Positions 33,662-42,748 of a stretch of 64,000 nucleotides of DNA are shown here, piece by piece. Under the pieces are notes generated by a model. That model saw only the letters and a list, made by a program, of their open reading frames with translations. It had not been told where the DNA came from and ran no database searches. Each line of letters starts with the position of its first letter. Position 1 is the stretch's first letter. The position numbers and the translations under genes were made by a program. The stretch comes from an uncultured Streptococcus sp. (GTDB lineage: Bacteria > Bacillota > Bacilli > Lactobacillales > Streptococcaceae), in assembly GCA_934229725.1 (NCBI GenBank), contig CAKQDX010000005.1:1-64000 (forward strand), read 5' to 3'.

Positions 33662-34583
33662 ACGCTTTTTCCGCCATTTAGGAGAATCCATTAAGAACCT
33701 CAAACGTAATCTATTGTCTACTCTTACGGCGGTATTCTCAGTAATGATTGTGCTGTCACTTTTAGGTGTTTTTGGTTCTGTTATTCTTAACACTCAAAAA
33801 TTGGCCTCAGACATTGAAAAAAATATTCAGGTCAATGTGTACTTGCAGCCTGATTCGACGGATGCATCAAAAACTGTCAAAGAGATATCTGGTCAGATTG
33901 TTGCCAATAAAGACTACCATAAAGTTTATGATGCATTGACCAAGATAAAAGGTGTTGATAAGGTTACTTTCTCAAGTAAAGAAGAACAAAAGAAAGAACT
34001 CATCAAAACAATGGGTTCAAGTTTCGAAACAGCTACTGGAGATGGTAACCCTCTGTCAGATGTGTACATTATTCAAACTAAAACACCAGACGATGTGAGT
34101 CGTGTTGCCAAGGAAGCTAAGGCTATTCAGGGTGTTGATAATTCCAACTTTGGTGGCTCAGATAGTGAAATTCTGATGTCTACCATGAAACGTGTTCAAT
34201 TGTGGGGAATTATTGCGACAGCTCTCTTAACCGTTGTGGCTGTACTCTTGATTTCTAATACCATTCGTATTACCATTATGTCACGTGCGACCGAAATTCA
34301 CATCATGCGTTTGGTCGGTGCTAAGAATTCCTACATTCGCCGTCCTTACTTGATGGAAGGTGCTTGGATTGGTGCTTTAGGTGCCATCATTCCTTCTGGC
34401 CTTATCTACCTTTTGTATCACATGGTTTATTCAACCTTAAACCCTGATTTTGTTAAGGGTGGTGTCTCTATGTATGATCCAGAATGGTTTGTCTACGCTG
34501 TTATCGGAACCCTCTTTGCAGTCGGTATTATTATCGGTTCAGTTGGGTCTCGTATGGCAATGCGCCGTTATTTGAAATATTAG
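33654..34583 (+). CDS. ftsX: Cell-division membrane protein FtsX
   Basis: 309 residues from ATG 33654 inside the last codons of ftsE (GAAGGAGAG ahead). Membrane helix at about 22-45, a large extracellular loop (about 46-175), then three helices in the last 130 residues, the standard FtsX topology. Transmits FtsE ATP cycling to an extracellular amidase/endopeptidase. Ends at a strong terminator. Confidence 0.95.
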   Translation: MIRRFFRHLGESIKNLKRNLLSTLTAVFSVMIVLSLLGVFGSVILNTQKLASDIEKNIQVNVYLQPDSTDASKTVKEISGQIVANKDYHKVYDALTKIKGVDKVTFSSKEEQKKELIKTMGSSFETATGDGNPLSDVYIIQTKTPDDVSRVAKEAKAIQGVDNSNFGGSDSEILMSTMKRVQLWGIIATALLTVVAVLLISNTIRITIMSRATEIHIMRLVGAKNSYIRRPYLMEGAWIGALGAIIPSGLIYLLYHMVYSTLNPDFVKGGVSMYDPEWFVYAVIGTLFAVGIIIGSVGSRMAMRRYLKY

Positions 34584-34587
34584 TGCA

Positions 34588-34618
34588 ATTAAAGAGAACC
34601 GTTTTGGTTCTCTTTTTT
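34588..34618 (+). terminator. ftsEX terminator
   Basis: AAAGAGAACC-GTTTT-GGTTCTCTTTTTT. Confidence 0.92.
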
Positions 34619-34737
34619 CGGTTCAGAATGTTTCATGGAACCTAAATTTTTGCTTTATCTCAAAATCATGGCTCAAAGACCAAATCCAATCACAGATTTG
34701 GTATAATATTTAAAAAACATTGGAAAAGAGATGCATT

Positions 34738-35220
34738 ATGACAAAGTTAGCTACCATTTGTTATATTGATAATGGAAAAGAGCTTTTGCTTTTACACCGT
34801 AATAAAAAGCCTAATGATGTTCATGAAGGAAAGTGGATTTCTGTTGGGGGAAAACTAGAAGCTGGAGAGACACCTGATGAATGTGCCTGTCGTGAAATTC
34901 TCGAGGAAACACATTTTACAGTGACAGAGATGGATTTCAAGGGGATGATTACCTTTCCTGAATTTACACCGGGACATGATTGGTATACCTATGTCTTTAA
35001 AGTGACTGGTTTTGAAGGAGAACTCATCTCAGATGAGGAATCTCGTGAGGGAACGCTTGAGTGGGTTCCTTATGATAAGGTTTTGTCTAAGCCAACTTGG
35101 GAAGGTGACTATGAGATCTTTAAGTGGATTCTTGAAGACAAACCTTTCTTCTCTGCTAAGTTTGTTTATGATTCCAACCAAAACTTGGTAGACAAGACTG
35201 TGACCTTTTATGATAAATAG
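34738..35220 (+). CDS. NUDIX hydrolase (MutT/8-oxo-dGTPase-like)
   Basis: 160 residues from ATG 34738. The Nudix box GKLEAGETPDECACREILEET (about 41-61) matches GX5EX7REUXEEXGU except for the final Gly-hydrophobic step. A promoter with extended -10 TGGTATAAT lies at about 34699-34707. Likely cleans oxidised nucleotides, the usual label for this streptococcal protein, but substrate is not proven by sequence. Nine bases before the permease gene. Confidence 0.85.
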   Translation: MTKLATICYIDNGKELLLLHRNKKPNDVHEGKWISVGGKLEAGETPDECACREILEETHFTVTEMDFKGMITFPEFTPGHDWYTYVFKVTGFEGELISDEESREGTLEWVPYDKVLSKPTWEGDYEIFKWILEDKPFFSAKFVYDSNQNLVDKTVTFYDK

Positions 35221-35229
35221 GGAGGAACT

Positions 35230-36408
35230 ATGAAGCGAAAAAAGACAGAAAAGTTTTCAGAAACTTGGTTTTTTAAATGGGTTTTGAATAGTCAGGCTGT
35301 AGTGGCTTTTTTGATATTACTGTTGATTGGTTTGACGGTTTTGATTTTGACCAAGATTAGTCCTATTTTCTCGCCAGTCATTGATTTTTTGACAATCATC
35401 ATGTTGCCTCTGGTTATTTCTACGCTCCTTTACTATTTGATAAAACCTTTGGTTCTCTTGGTAGAAAAAACTGGTTTAAGTAGAACGATGTCTATCTTAG
35501 TCATCTATGCTATCCTCGCCTTACTCTTAGTTTGGGGAATTTCAACAGCTATTCCTAGTTTGCAAAATCAGATTTTGATTTTGATTAGAAATACACCGTC
35601 TTATATTGCCCGAGCTAATAGTGAAGCCGAACGCTGGCTAAATCTCCCCTTTCTTTCCAATTACCGTGGAGATTTAGAAGCCATGCTTAGTGATTTCTCA
35701 GCGAGAATGGTTAACTATGCTGAAAATTTCTCTTCATCAGCTTTGACTTGGGTGGGAACCTTTGCTAGTACTGTGGCTAGGGTTACGGTTGCCATTATTT
35801 TGGCTCCCTTCATTCTTTTTTATCTCCTAAGGGATAGTCAAAAGATGAAGCAGGGCTTTGTGTCAGTGTTACCCACTCGTTTTCGTGAAACGACTGTTCG
35901 AATGCTGTCAGATATCAATAATCAGTTAGAAGGGTATGTTCAAGGCCAAGTTACAGTTGCTATTGTCGTGGCCATTATGTTTTGTATCATGTTTAAGATT
36001 GTAGGTCTTCGATATGGGATGACTTTTGGTATTATGGCAGGTTTCTTAAATATGGTTCCCTACCTTGGAAGTTTTCTTGCCATGGTACCAGTTGTTATTA
36101 TGGGGTTGGTACAAGGTCCCGCTATGCTAATCAAGGTTCTCATTATATTTGTCATTGAGCAAACCATTGAAGGACGTTTTGTTTCTCCACTTGTTTTGGG
36201 TAATAAACTCAGCATTCACCCTATTACTATTATGTTTATTCTTCTGACGGCTGGTTCTCTTTACGGTGTCTGGGGTGTATTGTTAGGAATTCCAATCTAT
36301 GCTTCCGTCAAGGTTGTTGTTAAAGAGATTTTTGATTGGTACCGGTCAGTAAGTAATCTTTACCATGATGACAAAGAAATTGAAGGACAAAAAGAAGATG
36401 TTAAATAG
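35230..36408 (+). CDS. AI-2E family (PerM/YdiK-type) membrane permease
   Basis: 392 residues with about eight helices: three in the first 115 residues, a soluble stretch at 115-175, then a C-terminal group with the family-like PYLGSFLAMVP and VLGNKLSIHPITIMFILL. Some relatives export autoinducer-2, others act as Na+/H+ antiporters; no decision possible here. GGGAGGA SD. Overlaps the next gene by 11 bases. Confidence 0.87.
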   Translation: MKRKKTEKFSETWFFKWVLNSQAVVAFLILLLIGLTVLILTKISPIFSPVIDFLTIIMLPLVISTLLYYLIKPLVLLVEKTGLSRTMSILVIYAILALLLVWGISTAIPSLQNQILILIRNTPSYIARANSEAERWLNLPFLSNYRGDLEAMLSDFSARMVNYAENFSSSALTWVGTFASTVARVTVAIILAPFILFYLLRDSQKMKQGFVSVLPTRFRETTVRMLSDINNQLEGYVQGQVTVAIVVAIMFCIMFKIVGLRYGMTFGIMAGFLNMVPYLGSFLAMVPVVIMGLVQGPAMLIKVLIIFVIEQTIEGRFVSPLVLGNKLSIHPITIMFILLTAGSLYGVWGVLLGIPIYASVKVVVKEIFDWYRSVSNLYHDDKEIEGQKEDVK

Positions 36409-37627
36409 TGAGAAAATGGTTGCCTCTATTGGTAACCAAGATTTAGATCATGCGGATAAATATTTTAAGAAAGCTCTGCAAGAAGATCCAGCTGAAGTTC
36501 TCGTAGAGTTAGCTGAGTACCTTGAATCTATCGGTTTTTTACCACAGGCTCAAGAAATTTATGAAAAAGTTCGTTTTGATTTTCCAGAGGTCAATGTTAA
36601 TCTAGCTCAAATTGCTGCTGAAGATGGTGATATTGAGAAGGCTTTTCTCTATTTAGATGCTATTCCTGAGGACTCCGAAGATTATTTGTCTGCTTTAGTT
36701 GTGAAGGCAGATCTATACCAAATGGAGGGGTTAACAGATGTAGCCCGTGACAAGTTGCTAGAGGCGAGTCAACTATCAGATGACTCCATTATCATTTTCG
36801 GTTTGGCTGAAATGGAGTTTGAACTTGGAAACTTTGAGCAGGCTATTCATTATTATGCTAAACTTGATAACCGTGAGCTTCTTGAAGCTACGGGGGTTTC
36901 TACTTATGAACGTATTGGTAAAGCTTATGCTAGTCTTGGTAAGTTTGAAGCTGCTCGAGAATTTTTGGAAAAAGCTATTGAAATTGAATACGATGATACT
37001 ATTGCCTTTGAATTAGCGACACTACTTTACGATCAGGAAGAATATCAAAAAGCTAATTTTTACTTCAAACAGATTGAAACCATGTCTGCAGACTTTGAGG
37101 GGTATGAGTATATTTACGCCTTATCGTTACATGCTGAACATAAAACCAAAGAAGCTTTACGGATAGCACAACAAGGAATTTCTAAAAATGCCTTTAATGT
37201 GCAATTACTTTTGTTAGCGTCACAGTTATCCTACGAATTGCACGATACTCAGTCTGCTGAATCCTATTTGAAGCAAGCCTTGCCAGTAGCGGAAGACCAA
37301 GATGAGATTATTTTACGTTTAAGCACTCTTTATTTGGAAGAAGAACGTTACGATGATCTCGTGGCTTTAGCCGATTACGAAGTTGATTCTGTCTTGGCTC
37401 GTTGGAACATTGCCAAGGCTTATCAAGCACTTGATGATGAAGAGAAAGCCTTTCAAATTTATCAAGACCTATCTACTGATTTGTCTGATAACCCTGAATT
37501 TTTACAGGATTACGCTTATATCTTGCGCGAATTTGGCTACAGAGATCAAGCGCATGTTACGGCGGAAAAATATCTTTCCTTGGTTCCAGATGATGTTAAT
37601 ATGCAAACATTTCTTGATGACAATTAA
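36398..37627 (+). CDS. Tetratricopeptide-repeat protein
   Basis: 409 residues from ATG 36398 (the alternative at 36365 lies deeper in the upstream gene). Nearly the whole length is helical TPR pairs, for example YYAKLDNRELLEATGVSTYE and IGKAYASLGKFEAAREFLEK near 180, with a strongly acidic composition and no signal peptide. A cytoplasmic scaffold protein common in streptococci; function unknown. Translationally coupled to the permease. Confidence 0.87.
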   Translation: MLNSEKMVASIGNQDLDHADKYFKKALQEDPAEVLVELAEYLESIGFLPQAQEIYEKVRFDFPEVNVNLAQIAAEDGDIEKAFLYLDAIPEDSEDYLSALVVKADLYQMEGLTDVARDKLLEASQLSDDSIIIFGLAEMEFELGNFEQAIHYYAKLDNRELLEATGVSTYERIGKAYASLGKFEAAREFLEKAIEIEYDDTIAFELATLLYDQEEYQKANFYFKQIETMSADFEGYEYIYALSLHAEHKTKEALRIAQQGISKNAFNVQLLLLASQLSYELHDTQSAESYLKQALPVAEDQDEIILRLSTLYLEEERYDDLVALADYEVDSVLARWNIAKAYQALDDEEKAFQIYQDLSTDLSDNPEFLQDYAYILREFGYRDQAHVTAEKYLSLVPDDVNMQTFLDDN

Positions 37628-37659
37628 TCTTCGAAACTCTTGAAAGCATAAACTCAATA

Positions 37660-37699
37660 GAGGATGTGATAGTTAAGTCTGTTCACTTCCTCTTTTTTT
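37660..37699 (+). terminator. Terminator after the TPR gene
   Basis: GAGGA-T-GTGA, loop, TCAC-T-TCCTC followed by TTTTTTT. Confidence 0.8.
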
Positions 37700-37747
37700 A
37701 TTTGTCTATTTATGTTATGATTTTATTAGAACCCATAAGGAGTAGAT

Positions 37748-38305
37748 ATGGTTAAGAGAGATTTAATTCGAAATATTATTATAGCAGTTCTTGCCATCGT
37801 AGTGATCTTGTTACTGAGGTCTTTTGTTTTTTCAACGCATCGTGTGACTGAAAATCAGGCAAATAATTATATCCATGCAGGTGATTATGTTACCTTCAAT
37901 AAAAACGTTGAACCGAAGAAAAAAGATTTTATCCTTTATACCGTTAATGGCAAGGAATACATTGGACGTGTTATTGCCGGTGAAGGAAAGAGCGTAACAG
38001 CTATGGATGATTTTCTTTATGTCAATGATAAGCCAATTGAAGAAAATTATATTAGCCACGATAAATCAGCTTATTTGGCTACTGTTTCGCCTGGGAATTT
38101 TTTCACAGATGATTTTTCAATTGCAACGTTGACCGATAACAAGCAAACGAAGATTGAAAAGGGACAATACCTAGTATTAAACGATAATCGTCGAAATACA
38201 AAAGATAGTCGTAAGTTTGGACTTATTAAAAAAGACCAAATTAAAGGTGTTATTTCTTTCCGATTGTACCCTCTGTCACATTTTGGTTTTGTTGATGTTG
38301 ACTAA
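37748..38305 (+). CDS. Catalytically dead signal peptidase I homologue (SipA-like)
   Basis: 185 residues with the S26 fold: N-terminal anchor (8-24), then the box aligning to VxGxSMxPTLxxGDxV, read here as VTENQANNYIHAGDYV (33-48). The nucleophile Ser is Gln37 and the general-base Lys is Gly73 in EYIGRVIAGEG. The structural NDNRRNTKDSRKFG box is kept. Both catalytic residues are therefore gone. Known non-catalytic relatives such as SipA of S. pyogenes pilus loci act as chaperones or assembly factors. No pilin gene is in this window. AAGGAG SD. Confidence 0.85.
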   Translation: MVKRDLIRNIIIAVLAIVVILLLRSFVFSTHRVTENQANNYIHAGDYVTFNKNVEPKKKDFILYTVNGKEYIGRVIAGEGKSVTAMDDFLYVNDKPIEENYISHDKSAYLATVSPGNFFTDDFSIATLTDNKQTKIEKGQYLVLNDNRRNTKDSRKFGLIKKDQIKGVISFRLYPLSHFGFVDVD

Positions 38306-38321
38306 TATTCTTTAATGACTG

Positions 38322-38360
38322 AAAAAGCTAGGAACTTTTGTTAAGTTTCTAGCTTTTTTG
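38322..38360 (+). terminator. Terminator after the SipA-like gene
   Basis: AAAAAGCTAGGAACT, loop, AAGTTTCTAGCTTTTTT. Confidence 0.9.
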
Positions 38361-38479
38361 CGAATATATAACTGGTAATTCATTTTGATTCTGAGAGCTA
38401 TCGTCAGCTAATTTAAGACTTAACTTAAATAGAATTGAAGTGAATTAACGGAAATATATCAGTAGAAAAGGAAAAGAAT

Positions 38480-40669
38480 ATGCAAGAAAAAAATGTCTTA
38501 GGATTTAAGAAGAAAAAAACCTATGGATTATGTGGCGTTATGTTAACCATGTTATTCTTAGGGACATGTGGTGTGACAGCAGGAGCTGATGAAGTAATGG
38601 AAAATCCTTCAAATGCTAATGCTACTAAGTCAATATCAAAGGAGCAAACGACGAGTTCAACGACTGTTTCAAATTCTGAGACTGTACCGAAAGGAGAAAA
38701 TCAAACATCAGAAGTTACTTTTGAAAATTCGTATACGACAGTGACAGCTGAGGCTTCATTTAACACTGTTGACCAAAACTCAACGGAGACAGTATTTCAA
38801 GATAAAGCAGATTATATAGCAGCTTCTAATTTGACCAATAATTACGTGACTAGGAGTGCTTATCAAGGGCCAGATAGTGTTGACAGTACCAGTGAGAGCC
38901 AAAGTCATTTTCTTAATGCTATTAAACAGGGAGCTATGGATGGAGCCAAGGAAGGAGTGCTCCCATCAATTACGGCAGCCCAGGCAATCCTAGAAAGTGG
39001 TTGGGGCAACTCAAGCCTTGCTCAAGCACCTAATCATAATCTCTTTGGCATTAAGGATTCGGATGATTGGGGCGGTGATACGGTAGTAGTACCAACTCAG
39101 GAATATCTTAACGGTCGTTATATTACCATTAACGCTGCCTTTAGAAAATATTCATCGTGGAATGACAGTGTTGTAGATCATGCAAAATTTTTCACCAGTA
39201 CAGAGTGGCGAAAAAACAATTATAGAAAAGTTATCAATGCAACAGATTATAGGATTGCTGCTCAGGAACTAAAAAATGCTGGATATGCGACAGATCCAGG
39301 TTATGCAGGCAAGCTTATTCGTTTGATTGAAGCATATAAGCTCTACGAGTGGGATGAAGAAAGTAATACTGCGATTAACATCAGTGATAATCCGATAGAA
39401 ATTCAAAATAGCCCCAAAGCAGACCTTGCCATCACAGGTCTCAACAATGCTACTGGTAGCTATGATCTTGTCATTTCAAATATGGTTGCACCACGTGGCT
39501 TCAAAGAAGTTCTAGTTCCAACCTGGTCAGAAAAGAATGGTCAAGATGATATCATCTGGTACAAGGCAGCTAAACAAGCTAATGGAGACTATAAGGTAAC
39601 CGTTCGTTCAAGCAACCATAAAGGTGATAGCGGTCTCTATAACTCTCATGTCTACTTGGTTGATAATGATGGTAAATTCATTGGCCTTGGAGGCAAACAA
39701 GTGACCCTTGATATTACCAAGACTCAAGGAACCTTAACTATTGCCAACAACGACAAAAATCGAGGCACTTTTGATGTTGTCATTACCAATCTCACCAATC
39801 CAGGGGGGATTACAGGTGTGCTCATTCCTGTATGGTCTGACCAAAATGGCCAAGACGATCTTGTTTGGCATAATGCTACAAAACAGGAGGATGGTTCCTA
39901 TAAGGTGACGGTTTCTGCCAGCCAACACAAGTGGAATTCAGGCAAGTACATCGTTCACGGATATTTGACAGATGCATCGGGTAAGAATGTTGGTTTTGGT
40001 GCAACTTCTGTTGATGTGGTAGCTCCTAAGAAAATCGGTTCAGCCTCACGAGGAAACTATGATGTCTTTAATAAGATTGTTTATCTAGATGCGGGCCATG
40101 GTGGCTATGATCCAGGGGCTTCTTATTTTGGCATTTCTGAAAAGAGTTTGACCTTGGCTATCCAAAGTCGTGTGAAAGCTAAACTAGAAGCAGAAGGCTA
40201 TCAAGTAGTCACCACACGCACCAACGATAGCTTCGTGGACTTGACTGACCGTTCACGTGCAGCAAATGCCTCTGAGTCAGATATCTTTGTAAGTATCCAC
40301 ATCAATGCTGCAGGAAGCTCTGATGTGCAAGGTATAGAGACTTATTATTACCAACGTTTTGCAGAATATCCTTCACGTATTAATGCGGCTTATCATGCCA
40401 ATCCGACTCGTTTGAGCATGAGTGATACCCTGGCAAATGCTATTCAGTCTAGCCTTATTAACGCAACTGGAGCTCAGAATCAGGGCGTTAAGCGTCGCAC
40501 CTTTGCGGTCTTGCGAGAAACAACAGCCCCCGCAGTCCTTCTAGAACTAGGTTTCTTGTCAAATCCTCAAGAAGCAGCTCGCTTAACGACATCTGCTTAC
40601 CAAGAAACTTTGGCAAATGCGATTGTAGCAGGAATTAAAGCTTACTACGAAAAAGAATCTAATGTTTAA
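38480..40669 (+). CDS. Two-enzyme secreted autolysin (glucosaminidase plus amidase)
   Basis: 729 residues. Signal peptide with KKKTYGLCGVML near 12-22 and cleavage after about 35; Ser/Thr-rich linker to 135; glucosaminidase (GH73-like) domain 143-292 with catalytic Glu172 in AILESGWG; two GBS Bsp-like repeats at about 315-411 and 417-513; C-terminal amidase_3 domain from 533 with zinc ligands in DAGHGG (His540), SIHIN and LLELGFLSN. It should cut both glycan strands and the sugar-peptide bond. No LPXTG, so retained by wall binding. Candidate VicRK target by function. Confidence 0.9.
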   Translation: MQEKNVLGFKKKKTYGLCGVMLTMLFLGTCGVTAGADEVMENPSNANATKSISKEQTTSSTTVSNSETVPKGENQTSEVTFENSYTTVTAEASFNTVDQNSTETVFQDKADYIAASNLTNNYVTRSAYQGPDSVDSTSESQSHFLNAIKQGAMDGAKEGVLPSITAAQAILESGWGNSSLAQAPNHNLFGIKDSDDWGGDTVVVPTQEYLNGRYITINAAFRKYSSWNDSVVDHAKFFTSTEWRKNNYRKVINATDYRIAAQELKNAGYATDPGYAGKLIRLIEAYKLYEWDEESNTAINISDNPIEIQNSPKADLAITGLNNATGSYDLVISNMVAPRGFKEVLVPTWSEKNGQDDIIWYKAAKQANGDYKVTVRSSNHKGDSGLYNSHVYLVDNDGKFIGLGGKQVTLDITKTQGTLTIANNDKNRGTFDVVITNLTNPGGITGVLIPVWSDQNGQDDLVWHNATKQEDGSYKVTVSASQHKWNSGKYIVHGYLTDASGKNVGFGATSVDVVAPKKIGSASRGNYDVFNKIVYLDAGHGGYDPGASYFGISEKSLTLAIQSRVKAKLEAEGYQVVTTRTNDSFVDLTDRSRAANASESDIFVSIHINAAGSSDVQGIETYYYQRFAEYPSRINAAYHANPTRLSMSDTLANAIQSSLINATGAQNQGVKRRTFAVLRETTAPAVLLELGFLSNPQEAARLTTSAYQETLANAIVAGIKAYYEKESNV

Positions 40670-40678
40670 GTGATAAGG

Positions 40679-40706
40679 TTAGCCCATCATTTTGATGGGC
40701 TTTTAT
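40679..40706 (+). terminator. Autolysin terminator
   Basis: TAGCCCATCA-TTT-TGATGGGCTTTT. Confidence 0.85.
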
Positions 40707-40741
40707 GCTATAATGAAATAAATATAACCAAAGGAGTGCTT

Positions 40742-41965
40742 ATGGCCTACGATTTACTCTTAGAGCGTTTTTTACGCTATGTCAAAATCAATACACGTAG
40801 TGATGAGAATTCAAAAAGAACCCCAACAACCCAAAGCCAGGTTGATTTTGCCTTGGAGGTTCTAAAACCAGAATTAGAAGAACTGGGGTTGACTAAAATC
40901 CACTATTTGGAAAGTAACGGCTACTTAGTAGCAACCCTCCCAGCTAACGATGCTCAATTAACACGTAAGATTGGTTTCATCTCACATATGGATACTGCCG
41001 ATTTTAATGCAGAAGGAGTGTCACCACAGGTCATTGATTCCTATGATGGTGGTATCATTTCTCTTGGGACTTCAGGTTATAACCTAGACCCAGCTGATTT
41101 TCCAAATCTCAAGAATTACATCGGCCAGACACTTATTACGACGGATGGTACAACCCTGCTAGGAGCTGATGATAAATCTGGTATTGCTGAAATCATGACA
41201 GCTTTGGCTTATTTGAAGGCTCATCCTGAAATCAAACACTGTGAGATTCGTGTAGGTTTTGGTCCAGATGAAGAGATTGGAATTGGTGCAGACAAATTTG
41301 ATGTTGCTGATTTTGATGTTGATTTTGCCTACACTGTTGATGGTGGTCCCTTGGGTGAATTGCAGTACGAGACATTTTCGGCAGCAGGAGCAGAGCTGAC
41401 CTTCCATGGCCGTAACGTTCATCCTGGGACAGCAAAAGGTCAGATGGTTAATGCCTTGCAGTTAGCCATTGATTTTCATAATCAGTTACCAGCAGAGGAC
41501 CGTCCTGAGTTGACAGATGGCTATCAAGGTTTCAACCATCTTCAAATAATGACTGGTACTGTTGAAGAAGCGAAATCTTCTTATATTATTCGTGATTTTG
41601 AAACCAAGTCCTTTGAAAATCGTAAAGCAAGCTTCCAAGAAATTGCCGATAAGATGAATCAGGCATATGGTCAAAAACGTGTTGAGTTGCTACTCAAAGA
41701 TCAATACTATAATATGCGTCAAGTGATTGAAAAAGACATGACACCTGTCGAGTTGGCCAAGGAAGTTATGGAAGAGCTTGACATTACACCAGTTATTGAA
41801 CCAATTCGTGGTGGAACTGATGGTTCAAAAATTTCGTTCATGGGCATTCCGACACCGAATCTCTTTGCAGGTGGTGAAAATATGCATGGCCGTTATGAGT
41901 ACGTTTCCTTGCAGACAATGGAAAAAGCCGTAGATGTTATTCTTGGAATTTTCAGTAAACCTTAA
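40742..41965 (+). CDS. pepT: Peptidase T (tripeptidase)
   Basis: 407 residues from ATG 40742 (AAAGGAG eight bases ahead), starting MAYDLLLERFLRYVKINTRSDE. Metal ligands: His in SHMDTADF, Asp in TLLGADDKSG, Glu pair in GPDEEIG, and the C-terminal PIRGGTDGSKISFMGIP loop. A zinc M20 enzyme removing the N-terminal residue from tripeptides in the cytoplasm, normal length. Confidence 0.96.
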   Translation: MAYDLLLERFLRYVKINTRSDENSKRTPTTQSQVDFALEVLKPELEELGLTKIHYLESNGYLVATLPANDAQLTRKIGFISHMDTADFNAEGVSPQVIDSYDGGIISLGTSGYNLDPADFPNLKNYIGQTLITTDGTTLLGADDKSGIAEIMTALAYLKAHPEIKHCEIRVGFGPDEEIGIGADKFDVADFDVDFAYTVDGGPLGELQYETFSAAGAELTFHGRNVHPGTAKGQMVNALQLAIDFHNQLPAEDRPELTDGYQGFNHLQIMTGTVEEAKSSYIIRDFETKSFENRKASFQEIADKMNQAYGQKRVELLLKDQYYNMRQVIEKDMTPVELAKEVMEELDITPVIEPIRGGTDGSKISFMGIPTPNLFAGGENMHGRYEYVSLQTMEKAVDVILGIFSKP

Positions 41966-42021
41966 TTGAGCTTGCTAAATACTAATTTTATGGTAGAATT
42001 AAAAGTAATGGAGGTGCTGAG

Positions 42022-42531
42022 ATGATAAAAATTTTCGGCAAGTATCGTTACCATTGGCAACCGGAATTGTCTTGGCTAATCATTTATTGGTCATTAGCTA
42101 TTACACCTATCTTTATTGCTGCGGCCCTTCTCTTCGAGTTGTACTCGGTGCCTTATCATATTCTGATGCTATTCACTATTTTCGTTGCCCTATTTGGTTT
42201 AGGATTTCATCGTTACTTCATTATCGATGATAAAGGAAATCTTGGTATTGTTTCTTTCAATATCTTTAAGCCACGTAAGGTTAAGATTAGTGATATTGAA
42301 AAAATCGAAGTGGTTAAGACAGGCCTAAGTTTTATTTTCAAGAATGGAAAGAAACGTCAGTTTTACATGAGAAAGTGGCCTAAGAAGTATTTCCTAGATG
42401 CTTTAGCCCTTCATCCCGATTTTAAGGGAGAAGTAGAGCTGATGGATCATATGACCAATTTTGATTATTTTGCCTTCTATGAGGAATCAAAAAAAGCCCT
42501 TAAGCTTAAACTTCGCAAGAAAGGGCTTTAG
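42022..42531 (+). CDS. ebsA: EbsA family protein
   Basis: 169 residues. Two helices at about 18-40 and 45-65, then a PH-like cytoplasmic domain (VKISDIEKIEVVKTG near 93) and a Lys-rich C-terminus. Matches the EbsA family (first named in Enterococcus pheromone-binding locus) by organisation and by its place between pepT and ferredoxin. Function not established. The last 26 bases overlap the convergent ferredoxin gene. Confidence 0.82.
   Translation: MIKIFGKYRYHWQPELSWLIIYWSLAITPIFIAAALLFELYSVPYHILMLFTIFVALFGLGFHRYFIIDDKGNLGIVSFNIFKPRKVKISDIEKIEVVKTGLSFIFKNGKKRQFYMRKWPKKYFLDALALHPDFKGEVELMDHMTNFDYFAFYEESKKALKLKLRKKGL
42489..42530 (-). terminator. Ferredoxin terminator nested in overlapping genes
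   Basis: Minus strand AAAGCCCTT..AAGGGCTTT followed by TTTTT. The stem covers the last codons of both ebsA and the ferredoxin gene. Confidence 0.75.
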
Positions 42532-42703
42532 TCGGACAAGACTTGACAGCTGTCAAGGTCTCGGGGCTATCTTTAATGATTAGGCTAAGTTGGTCGCTAT
42601 CTCTAAACCTAACTATACCCTCGTCGTCATAATCAAAGATAGGAGAGTAGGTTTGGCATAAACCACAGGCGATACATTTTTCTGGAATTAATGATACTTT
42701 CAT
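42506..42703 (-). CDS. Single-cluster ferredoxin
   Basis: 65 residues. CIACGLC (Cys10, 13, 16) and SCP near 55 supply four cysteines for one 4Fe-4S cluster; the second cluster of bacterial 8Fe ferredoxins is absent. Acidic, soluble electron carrier, located beside ebsA and cmk as in other streptococci. The -10 TAAAAT is six bases before the ATG, again a leaderless arrangement. Confidence 0.9.
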   Translation of the reverse strand: MKVSLIPEKCIACGLCQTYSPIFDYDDEGIVRFRDSDQLSLIIKDSPETLTAVKSCPTKALSCEV

Positions 42704-42709
42704 AGTATT

Positions 42710-42738
42710 ATTTTAAAATAGATTTATTGTTTTTACAA
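42710..42738 (-). promoter_or_regulatory. Ferredoxin promoter, leaderless geometry
   Basis: Minus strand TTGTAA (42738-42733), 17-base spacer, TAAAAT (42715-42710). Expected start is 42703, the A of the ATG. Confidence 0.65.
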
Positions 42739-42748
42739 GGAGAATAAC

